64,000 nt of DNA from Polytrichum commune (taxonomy: Eukaryota > Streptophyta > Polytrichopsida > Polytrichales > Polytrichaceae): contig OX485805.1 in assembly GCA_950295325.1 (NCBI GenBank), forward strand, positions 40,349,501 through 40,413,500, written 5' to 3'. Below, one piece after another: positions 25,550-35,413 of this stretch; positions within the stretch are counted from its first letter, which is position 1; every line of letters begins with the position of its first letter. The position numbers and the translations under genes were made by a program. Under the pieces are notes generated by a model, which worked only from the letters and a program-made list of their open reading frames with translations, had not been told where the DNA came from and did no database searches.

Positions 25550-26040
25550 CCATTTTGGTATTTAGTGTCACGTGCACTATTTGCGAAGAGCCTAAACTAG
25601 ATGCCTAGAGGTCTCAAAGTGTCACGCCCGCTGATTGCCAATTTGATTCCACTTGTCAACATCAGTAACGACTTTGAGTGAAAAAATATCTACATTATGA
25701 CATGTAGAGTAGCACAATGGGATACGAATGGGATATGTTAGATGACAGTCTTCCGTTTTAGTATGCAAAGGGAAGATATTTTTGAGAGTACTAATGGCAA
25801 GTATCATGTGCTTACATTTTCGTATGCAAGAGGAAGATATTCTTGAGCGTATGAATGGCAAGTGTCATTTGTGTACACTTTAGTCAACTTGCATATCACT
25901 GTGTGACATAGGCATGCACCTCATAACACTATTGAACATGCTCATTCCAAGATATTGCAAGCGCACTTGAATGCCAAGTGCCATGAGTTGACACTTATGA
26001 TGAAGTTGTTAATCATCAATGTAACCTAGCATACCGCCTC
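25550..26040 (-). repeat. dispersed repeat family B, copy 2 (inverted)
   Basis: Reverse complement of 33.61-34.06 kb: TTTAGTGTCACGTGCACTAT, CCTAAACTAGATGCCTAGAG, TTGCCAATTTGATTCCACTT, AAGTGCCATGAGTTGACACT. Contains an internal repeated GGAAGATATTTTTGAG / GGAAGATATTCTTGAG unit. Confidence 0.7.
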
Positions 26041-26089
26041 GACTGGGGTAAAGTGACATTATTATGCATGTGACACTAAATACCATAAA

Positions 26090-26420
26090 CGGTGTAATCC
26101 ACTTCTTTTAGGAAATGAAACACGTGATCGGTACAAGATCATAAGATTAGTGAGCAATAGGGTGTTGCACTCCGAGTGCCACTAATCTTGAGATCATCGT
26201 TAAAATCATACCATACTTATATTGGGCCACCCTTCCAGAATGAGCAACACTTGCCTATTGAGCCTAGGAATGGTTATCATATTATGAGCACACTGCCCGA
26301 CCCTTTTTAACCATTTGTCTTTTTGCTATCCATTCTTGGAGCCACACCAAACCACATACTAAATATAGATGTTATAATAAGAAAAGTAATTGAATAAGGG
26401 TTGACTATCTTAATCCAAGA
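26090..26420. repeat. diverged family A fragment
   Basis: AAACACGTGATCGGTACAAG, GAGCCTAGGAATGGTTATCA and CACACCAAACCACATACT follow family A order with gaps. Confidence 0.5.
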
Positions 26421-26889
26421 TATTGGCATGGTTATTGCAGGTTTCTTACATGCTCTGCTTTATGTTCCAAGTTCACAATTGCATGGGTTAGAATAAAAGG
26501 CAAAGTACTAAAAAGGTTGCTCCATTTTATTTTTACTAGTGCTAGAATGTAGTTTCCATGCCAAATTCAAGTGGGTCTACCTACCCCGAATGTAGGCATG
26601 ACATGTGGCAAATATTGCGAGGAAAGTGATTAGTTATTGTCAAAACAAGGAACCCTTTAAAATATGTGGGGCTTATGTGGTTACTCTATTTAATTAAAAA
26701 AACTATAATACTTGGATTAGAAGCCGGAATAGCAAGAATTCCAACAAACTTTGACGATTGATCTTCAACACAAGACAATCTATGTAACAAGCTCTTGGTT
26801 CAAAAACGTCCTCCAAAGAGGGGCCGTACTACTAGTTTTGGTCCCTAGAGAGTTTGTGGAGGATTCCAATGGGATTGGACTTTGTGCTC

Positions 26890-27190
26890 AACATAACATT
26901 ATTAAGCCATGTGGGTCAGTTCCATTGACCTTGGAATCAAAGCAACTATATTATGTGGGCCATTGGAACAAAGTAGTCATAAACTATATTATACTCATAT
27001 ATTAAGGTTGACACTTGGAAATTTGGATGCAGTTATATTCCCAACATTATTTATCTCGACACTATGCACTAAAAATACCGACATTATTCACAATATTCAT
27101 ACCGACACTATTTACTATTCATAACGCGTCAATTTCTTCCCATTATCTAAGTTCCTCCCCATGAAGGTAAGACAATGGCGGCCCCTATCA
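26890..27190 (+). repeat. diverged repeat pair, member 2
   Basis: Partner of 25.05-25.44 kb: CATGTGGGTCAGTTCCATTG, CCGACATTATTCACAATATT, GTCAATTTCTTCCC and the CCCCATGAAGGTAA tail. Confidence 0.55.
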
Positions 27191-27457
27191 TTCGTTGAAC
27201 ATAGAAACAACCAAATAATGTTATGAACATACTGTATGTAAACCACTCTAGATTTCATTGTCTTTGATAGCTTACAAGTGATCACTTAAAGAGAAAAGAC
27301 AATCTTCAGTTTGACCTCTCAAAACTTTTGAATCTCAACTTTGAGTCTAAAACTTGACACTCTCAGTGTTTCACAATTGCTACCCAGTGTGTAAAAATGC
27401 AATCACTTTTGATTGTTGATGTTATTGAAGGGTGCACCCATCATGCAGAACAATCTA

Positions 27458-27812
27458 TAGTAGAGGTGCCTATCTCCGATTAGGACTCCATCGACAATCT
27501 ACAGGGTACCGCAATCTTGATTAGGTTGGGATTGAATTTCGATTGGGCCGGAATCAATAATGTCATGACACATGTCATGGTTTTGAGTGCTAAAGTGAGG
27601 AGGAATGAGCAGTTAAAATGAGTGGTTATGGCAAACTCTAGACGTTGGTAACATGTGCGGGCCAACTTTTGACTTCAAAAATTCATAGTAATTTTAATCC
27701 AAGGGATAAAATTACCAAAAAAATTGCAATCCTCTTGATTTGTATCTTCCTACATGGATTTTTTTTGCACAAAATCTCTTAAGTGATTAGTTGTAGGTGC
27801 CTCTACTCTCTA
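27458..27812 (+). mobile_element. MITE, family C, copy 3
   Basis: Ends CTATAGTAGAGGTGCCTATC and GTAGGTGCCTCTACT are inverted repeats. Interior blocks (CTCTAGACGTTGGTAACATG, TCTTCCTACATGG, AAGTGATTAGTTGTAGG) match 12.43-12.79 kb. Confidence 0.75.
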
Positions 27813-28203
27813 TCTGGAGAAAGGAGATTGTTTGTAAAGTTTGGTTACAAAGTTTATGGCTTCCATTTCTTAGTTGAATGCAACTTGAGAGTCTAATTGT
27901 ATTGGCCTTTGACCAAGAAAAAATTCAATTATATCTAGAAGGTCCTTAAAGGGTTTAGGGGTCAAACTCTCCTTTTGGTGTTGGATCTGAATGCAACTTG
28001 AATCGACGAACAGGGAGAACCAATCGCTGGTTAAAAATAAACCGGTCGAGTTTGAGAAATACCAGGTTAACACAATATTCATTAAAATGAGAGTTTTCCA
28101 GTGAATTGAGAGTACATAAAGAAAACTATTAATCCAAGAATGAAATGAAAACCACTGGAAAGTTGTAGAGTACAAGTAAAAAAAATAACAAGTAAATTCC
28201 GCC

Positions 28204-28484
28204 GTAGTTTCCATTAAAATGAGAGTATGTTAAGCTGGGAAATCGACTCATTTAGGTCGACTCAACCTAAATTGACAACATATTGTCCTCATTTAGGTCG
28301 ACTCAACCTAAATTTACTAACATAATTGTCCTCGTTTAGGTCGACTCAACCTAAATTGACAACATAATGTCCTCATTTAGGTCAACTCAACCTAAATTGA
28401 CAAAATATTGTCCTCATTTAGGTCGACTCAACCTAAATGAGTCGATTTCCCAGCTTAACATACTCTCATTTTAATGGAAACTAC
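28204..28484. mobile_element. 281-bp fold-back element with palindromic satellite core
   Basis: The left arm starting GTAGTTTCCATTAAAATGAG is matched perfectly by the inverted right arm ending at 28484; the arms are about 60 bp. Between them lie five units of about 41 bp (28248-28438), each carrying the near-palindrome TTTAGGTCGACTCAACCTAA. The whole single strand can fold several ways. No coding capacity; no clear target duplication. Confidence 0.85.
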
Positions 28485-28489
28485 ACGTC

Positions 28490-30280
28490 TGAAGTATAAT
28501 CTAGTATTTATCAACCTAACATGACTTTTAGGTGTCCAAATGGCCAATATTATTTTGAGAGGATCCCACTCTCTCAAAATATTGAATATCATGTTGGTTG
28601 AAGTTCAAGACTTCAGGAACATTACCCACATTTTATAGGAATCTATGAAATAGACCTCAAATTAATAAAGAAAAACCAAAAGATCATAACATGTAACTGG
28701 TTGGACTTGGAAACATTAGGATTTTGACACTAAATTGAATGTATTATGTGGTCACCTACAACTTATTGGAGCGGAATATGGCAACATGGCATGTAGTTAA
28801 AAGTAATAGGGCATGTGTAAACGATAAGATTGAGCTATGTTCTTGTAATATAGATGTCATTCTAGGTTTAGCACTTAACACATTTGGGAGAGCCTATGTG
28901 GTTGCTTAAAGTGAAGTAGAATCTTCACTTTGACATCTAAACTAGATAATCCCAACATCGGTTTCAATATTGAATGATAATCCATGTGATTTGTAATCTC
29001 TAAATGGATGAAACCATTCCCGATCCAATCAAACGACCAAAATGATATGTGGAGTTAGGAGTGCCCACAATAGGGGCTGCAACCCATGTATAATTTACGA
29101 GAGGAGAGTGGATGACGAGTTGTGATAGCAACAATACATCATACCAGCTATTGAAGTTGTGTATGGGACATAATTTGTTTGCTCATGTACAAAAAAACAT
29201 AAGTTATGGATGCGATTTTCTAAGCATGGTTAGATAAATGGCTCTTCACTTGGACGAGCAACCAATTATGGACATCAAACACCTCTTTGTCTTAGGAAAC
29301 TGAAGAACGCGCAAATGAAGCGATAAATTAGCCAGCCCCAAACCCTAACCCTAATGCCCAAATTATACGCCTTCAACATGAACCTTTCCTCACACGGTAA
29401 AGACCGCCGGCTTGGTTCTCACTCCAAAATGTGAGGTTCTTGAATGCGGCTTCTCTAATTGATATATCTTATGTGACTTTTGAGGGCCAACTCAATGTTG
29501 TCAACCCAAAATCAACCAAAATAATATTGGAATGTGCATTGAAACATACATCATAATTTGGTAGGAGGCATAGTACGGGTTGTCTTTCAAATTGCGACAT
29601 GTTGTTTTTCCTTGTATGATTTTTGGAGTGGGTTTATATTAGGATCCGGGTCCAAGAAACTAGGGTTTTAGAGCAACCCTCAATGGATCTTATTTTTGAA
29701 CTCAAGATTGGACCTAAATTTAAAATTGAGTACTCAAATCATGAGGAGTGTTTTCTTGAATTGAAACCAACGAGATTTGACGGGAAAGTGATACCTTATT
29801 AGCATTAGTTCAGGTTGTGATACTGTGTACCCATACCCTAGTGTAAACTCCTTGGGTCCAAAGTTTGGTCTTGGCTAATACAATCGCTCCACTTTGAAGT
29901 TTATTTCATCTTGCACCCTAGTGTACATTCACCCGTAGATGTATGTTAGTTCATCTCAATACATTGCTTTGCCAAGTTGTTTTGAGAAGGAGTTTGGTGG
30001 TGAGTGAGTGAATGAGCATGGCGCTGATGATGTCTATGATTATACTTGTTCTACATGAAGTTTTCCTTGTACATGAATCACAAAGATTATCACTTCAAGT
30101 TTTGGAATTAGAGTAAAAACTCCTAATGTTTAAGAGGTCAAAGTGAAGAGTCCCTTTCTATGAAAGTGAGAAGACTTCCCAATTGTGAAAAGTGATCGCA
30201 TTTGGTTTGATATCATTTGAGAATATAGTCCAACCTCATTGTAACACATCTTTTTGGTTTCAATCATCAACTACAAGCCT
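28490..30280. other. intergenic DNA, no gene supported
   Basis: AT-rich with short ORFs. 29338-29365 has a small CCCTAA-type telomere-like patch. No recognised element. Confidence 0.35.
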
Positions 30281-30284
30281 TGTC

Positions 30285-30985
30285 ATATAAGGTAGAAGTG
30301 CCCAACCCCTTGCTAAAAAGGGACCGGAGTTTCTATCATCTAGAAGTGCCCAAATCGAATACAACTATAATTTGGGCACCTACATTTGAGTCATATGTGG
30401 TTCGATGGGGATTGAAGCATTCTAGGTTCAATAGTCAACCTAGTTGGGGGGACCTATACGACCACTTAATGACCATGAGAATCTACACTTTAATAATGGA
30501 TAAGATATTCATATAAGTTCCAAATATCATGAGGCAAATGGCTACGGACACAACTTGAATATGTTAATCATCTTGCACTAACATAGACACACCTAGTTTG
30601 GTAATTGATCTTGATCGGACACCTATATTTGAGTGCTATGTAATTAGGTGTGGCCCTAGGTATAGATACCAAAAAGACTTGTGTTTAAAAGAGATTGGAC
30701 TACATGCTCAAGTAGGATAACCATTCTAGGTTCAACAATCAACATGATTGGGGGGGGGGGGGAGAGGAGACTTATATCACCATTCAATAAGCTTGACAAT
30801 CTTCACTTTGATAATGAATAAGATGTTCGCATGAGCTCCAAAAATTATGAGGAAAGTGGCTTCAATCTTGATTTGGATTTGCTAGCCATCTTGTATTAAT
30901 TACTTGTTTCATATCCTAAGAGATGTGGGCTAGTCGGAAAAAGAGTAACCATTTAAGATCCATCTACCTTAATTACATGTTTCAT
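30285..30985. repeat. two adjacent family A repeats
   Basis: The first unit (about 30285-30575) and the second (about 30590-30980) both carry GACCTATACGACCA or its variant, TGATAATGAATAAGAT-like blocks and CATCTTGCACTAA / CATCTTGTATTAA. A G homopolymer near 30750-30762 interrupts the second. Confidence 0.65.
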
Positions 30986-31050
30986 GTCTGACAAGAAGTG
31001 AGCGCATCGAGGAAAATCAACATCTAAGGCACATCTACCATTATCAATCA

Positions 31051-31647
31051 GGGCCGCTTTACACCTAGAGGCCGGGCCAATTCCCCTTGAGGTCGATTGC
31101 ATGAAATTTCAGCCCCTTTTGGGTTGGAGGCCGGAATCAACTACACATTATAATAAGATTATAATGGGGGCCAAGAAGCTAGGCCGATTCAATAAATCTA
31201 GCATAATCCAACAAGTCTAGCATAATCTAGCATAGAGCCGTTCAAATTTCCACATAATCCAATGGATATGGTTCGCTAAAAAAATTATATTTTTATTTAA
31301 AAAGTTTTTTATTATTGAAATATGACATTGGCCCCGAGGCCAAGAATTGGCCTTTCATTTTGGGTGCACCCAATTCAATGAGCTTTGGCCGTGCAATACC
31401 GTGCATTTTCTGATTGAAAAATTCATACCACCAAATCAGTCCAACCTCTAGGTGTAAAGAGGTTGGGACCGATTTGAGCCTTTTGGCCAATCACAAGTGA
31501 GGGTTTCAAGCCTCTTACACAATGAATTGGCCTGGCCTCTAGGTGTAAAGGGGTTGGGACCGATTTCAGCCTTTTGGCCAATCACAAGTGAGGATTTCAA
31601 GCCTCTTACACAACGAATTGGCCCGGCCTCTAGGTGTAAAGCGGCCC
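31051..31647. mobile_element. 597-bp MITE, family F, TCA target duplication
   Basis: Terminal inverted repeats of at least 30 bp: GGGCCGCTTTACACCTAGAG at the left, CTCTAGGTGTAAAGCGGCCC at the right, both continuing into CCGGGCCAATTC and its complement. Flanked by TCA on both sides (31048-31050, 31648-31650), like PIF/Harbinger-type 3-bp duplications. The right half contains a 91-bp tandem repeat (31445-31535, 31536-31626) that copies the inner terminal sequence. The short minus-strand ORFs are translations of this tandem. Confidence 0.85.
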
Positions 31648-31856
31648 TCAAATATAGGTGACCAACCACCTAAGACCCACAAAGTTTCCAAAATGTGAGT
31701 TGACGGCTCAAGACCCACTACCAAGGGTTGCATCTTTTGACCTCCTATGCGTTTCGCCTGCCAAGTCCCATATAAGTATGCCGACCTTTCATCACTCTCC
31801 ACCAGATGCTCCACCAAAACAATAACTTATATTTGGCAAATTCATAGCTAATCGGC

Positions 31857-32797
31857 ATGGGAAAACCTCTGACATTTTCGCAGAGGTGGATTAAGTCCGA
31901 GGTACGTACGAATTCGATTGTTTAAACGGGCTATGGCCACTAGATCCGGATTGTCACGTGTCTGCTATTTTTCTAGCACTTTGCAGAGTTGTGAGTCACT
32001 GAAAGCAAATGTTGAATGCTTTCACTGAAACTATTCTATAGCTCGTCGATCAGTAAAAAAGGTTCACACGCGATCGAAGCTTTTGACGTTCATCTCAGTA
32101 ATACTTCACTCTGTTTTTTTTCTTTTTTTTCTTTTGTCAATTCTGTTGTTTTTCTTTTCTCCTCATCGAGGTGATTCTTCAAAGATCCATAGTTAATCCT
32201 TGACAACATTCTCGCTGCACAAGAATCTGCGTCATTATTCCATTCAAGAACTTGAGCTTCATCTAGGGTTCTAACAATCTCAAGCTCTGCATGACGCTTT
32301 TCATTTTTTCTTTTGAATTGTCATTTTTTGAGATTCTGGTTTCTAAAGTTCTCAGTTTATGGTTGTATTAAGCGCACGTTAACGTGGTTTGCAATGGAGT
32401 GTACAGCTTTACCCGATTGCAGTTGTGATTGGAAGTGCTTTGGGCCTCTGTGGATTTTCTATGGCGAGAAATCTAAGTATCAACCCGGATGTAAGGTTCG
32501 GCAATTCCCCAGTTGACTTATATCAATTAATTTTCCTGTTTACTTCCCATCCCAGATTCATAAGCCTGTCTGTTTGAGCTGAAATAAAGCGAAAACCTGT
32601 TCATCTGTTTGAGATTGATGGATTTGGAGTCATGGTTTCGGAGCGGAGATAAAATCGTGTATGGGAATTGCAGGATTAACAAAGATGACCGTGCTGCGGG
32701 TGTACTTGAGAATTTCAAGGAAGGCAAAGCGTACAAAGACCATAGTTTCAGGAGATATGTAGCTGACCATGTACGATATAAGGCACCCAAAAAGTGA
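31857..32797 (+). CDS. B12D / NADH-ubiquinone reductase MLRQ-like small mitochondrial protein
   Basis: Three exons: 31857-31901, 32407-32495, 32674-32797; 85 residues. Exon 1 encodes MGKPLTFSQRWIKSE, corresponding to the short RW(I/L)(R/K)xE start of plant B12D proteins. Exon 2 encodes LYPIAVVIGSALGLCGFSMA and then RNLSINPDV, a single membrane helix followed by the conserved RNLxxNPxVR. Exon 3 encodes INKDDRAAGVLENFKEGKAY, then a basic tail ending KAPKK. Donors are GAG|GTACGT and AAG|GTTCGG; acceptors are TACAG and TGCAG; phases agree. Members of this family are small mitochondrial inner-membrane proteins related to the MLRQ/NDUFA4 group; the exact role is family-level knowledge only. An in-frame TAA at 32380-32382, just 5' of exon 2, rules out start codons there, so the distant 45-nt first exon is needed. 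Spacing to upstream repeats is about 200 bp. Confidence 0.88.
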
Positions 32798-33605
32798 GAA
32801 CACTTTAACCCAACTCTTGCTTCTGGTTTCTAATCAAAGCGACCCTCGTAATTTGAGCTACACTGTTTACAGCATTTAGTGTCACATGCGTAATTGTGTC
32901 ACTTACCCTTTTCTGAAGCGTATGCTTAAGGTAGGCGAGGCTAATGTGGACATCTTTGGTTTTTTGAAATCATCCAGCCGATGGATACGAGCATTAGAAG
33001 CTTGAGCATGTTAGCAATCGCGAATCAAGATTGAAGAATTTGAAATTGTTGAAATCGGAGTTGAGGAAGGTGTCGATCTAGGTTTTAGACTCGAAGGTTC
33101 TTTATTTCTCAATGTGATGTTACACGGGGGAACTCTTTTATTGTTGAATGTTGTATAAGTGGAGAACATCATTAGTAGATTCTGCATGGGTCATTTGCCA
33201 ATGAAAAGCAAGTTGAATGACAATATCACTTGTGTCATGACTCTAGAGTGGTCACATGTAAGATAAAATGTTGCCGAATTGTTTTTTCATTATAGAATAC
33301 CCACAGTACAAGTTGGTCCGCACCTCACAGCCACATGCCACCTCTTAATTTGTCCAAGTTGTTGCCTCCTAATTTGCCCACCTTGGGCACAAAAATCAAG
33401 CATGTCATGGCTCGCTGGATAGCACTCCTAATTATGGAGGATGGTGGGTGTAGTTTGGCTTTTGAGAAGGTGACTAACCCAAATATCATCAATGCGACAA
33501 CTAAATCACTATGTATTACTCTCCCACCGAATTAAAGCGATTGTACCCTGATTAAGAGCCAAAAATAGGTGTCTGATTAAAGAAGCTAACCAAATTAACC
33601 TCGAC
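32798..33605. other. 3' flank of the B12D-like gene and intergenic DNA
   Basis: No second gene. A 66-codon ORF at 33335-33535 is unrecognised and has no splice partners I can defend. Confidence 0.4.
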
Positions 33606-33607
33606 TA

Positions 33608-34065
33608 CCTTAGGTTAACAACTTCGCCATAAGTGTCACCTCATGACACTTGGTGTTCAAGTGCGGCTTACTAATATCTTGGCATGAGTATGTTCAATAA
33701 TGTTATGAGGAGCATGTGTATGTCACACAATGGTTTGCAAGTTAACTGAAGTGTACACAAATGACACTTGCCATTAGTATGCTCATCCTCTTGCATACTA
33801 GAATGTAAACACATGAAACTTGCCATTAGTATGCTTAAAAATATCTTCCCCTTGCATACTAAAACACAAGACTATCATCTAAAGTATCTCATTGTGCTAC
33901 TCTAAATGTCATAATGTAGATTATTTTTCACTTAAAGAAGATGCTTATGTTGACGAATGGAATCATATTGGCAATTAGCGGGCATGACAATTTGAGACCT
34001 CCAAGCATCTAGTTTAGGCACTTTGCAAATAGTGTACATGACACTAAATACCATGAACGGTGTAG
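33608..34065 (+). repeat. dispersed repeat family B, copy 3 (longest)
   Basis: Runs from GGTTAACAACTTCGCCATAA through TTCAAGTGCGGCTTACTAAT and TACTAAAACACAAGACTATC to AGTGTACATGACACTAAATA. It matches copies at 7.6 kb and (inverted) 25.6 kb. Confidence 0.7.
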
Positions 34066-34109
34066 CAAATTTGAGATGGTAAAGAATCCTCTCGTTTCTG
34101 AACCATCTG

Positions 34110-34830
34110 AGCACAATGGCTTGATTACTTACCTTTAAATCTCATTTGTACCAAGGTGAGTGGGCCTAAACATACTCTTTTAGCTTTGCACTCACTTCTC
34201 TTAGGATACTAAACACACTATTAGTGCGAGATGTTTAGCAAATTCAAATTGAGATTGTAGCCATTTTTCTTACAAAAGTTGGAGCTCACATGAAAAGAAA
34301 TGAAAAGCCAAAAGGTTCACTCCAAGCATGACTCCTTGGTTAGTGACCTACGTGACTAACAAATTTGCAAATCTATCACAAAAATTGATTCTCATATTTT
34401 TCCAAGTGATGCAAGACGATTGCCGAGGACTCATATGCTAATAGTAGTGGCTTATGGGACTAAAAGTACATCAAGATGGTGTCAAATATGCTATTTCCCT
34501 AGAGTAGCAGAGTGCAATAGTGTCCATGAGAGAGAGAGAGAGAGGCTAATATGAACTTGATGGTCCAATTGGCTCTTATGAATCAATATCATACGAATTG
34601 ATCTTATTCATTATCAAAGTGAAGTTTCTTTTTCTTAAATAACAATGGTACCCCATTTACGATGTTGACCATTATACCTAGAATAGTTAACAAATTTTTG
34701 GCATGTAATCCAATGTCTTTCAAACGCATTATTACAGTATACATTCTTAAATCCACACCTACCTACATACCACTCAAAAATAGATGTCAAGTAAAGATAA
34801 GTAGCCCAATTAGGCTCACATACCTATGAA
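34110..34830. repeat. family A sequence, interrupted
   Basis: Blocks such as CTCTTAGGATACTAAACACAC, TTATCAAAGTGAAGTTTC, CTACATACCACTCAAAAATAG and GTAGCCCAATTAGGCTCACA (each cited in part) are in family order. Unrelated sequence and a short (GA)n at 34530-34544 break them up. Confidence 0.5.
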
Positions 34831-35413
34831 ATGTTCTTATTACACTGTCATCTTAGTAACTGGCAGCAAAAAAATTATTTGTTTGATGGAGCAGGGATCA
34901 ATAGAAACAAGGATGAAGCAGGAATTTCTGGATCAGTTACAGAGTTTCAAATGAGAGTATGTCATCAACACCTAAAAGTAGTCATTGCTTGAAAGATCAT
35001 CTCTAAATGTGAATAAAGTTCAACTTTATGATAATTTTTTTGTGAAAATCCGAAAACAAATGTGAAAGCATCAACTGATCATGTCCCTGTTGCTATTACC
35101 TGTACAACCATAAGGTGTGATTACATCAATTGAACAGAAAAGTTGTGTGTGCTCTGCTTCCTATAAGGTATTCCTCTGAATGTTGGTTAAGAATGTACAG
35201 AACTTGAGGCCAAAAGATAGCCACAATTTTAAGCACCTCAAATGTTGAGAATATCTAAACATCTCTACTATGTGTAATCCCATCAAAAATGGGGTCTATC
35301 AGACTTGTAAAGATTGGGTGCCATCATTAAATGATCCTATCTTCATGAACAATGATTCACAAATGTGGTTCAGTAAATTATGAACAGGGTTTGTTCAAGT
35401 TCATACACAATAT
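34830..35413. other. 3' flank of the DUF726-type gene
   Basis: No gene seen. Probably includes the 3' untranslated region of the minus-strand gene ending at 35414; I could not fix a polyadenylation site. Confidence 0.4.

Noticed and set aside
31293-31817. Series of minus-strand ORFs with repeated CKRLE-type peptides as a repeat protein
   Set aside because: They are translations of the 91-bp tandem repeat and ends of a 597-bp MITE.
32380-32382. In-frame stop making the B12D-like gene a pseudogene
   Set aside because: It lies in intron 1 once the short first exon at 31857-31901 is recognised; joined exons give an intact family-length protein.
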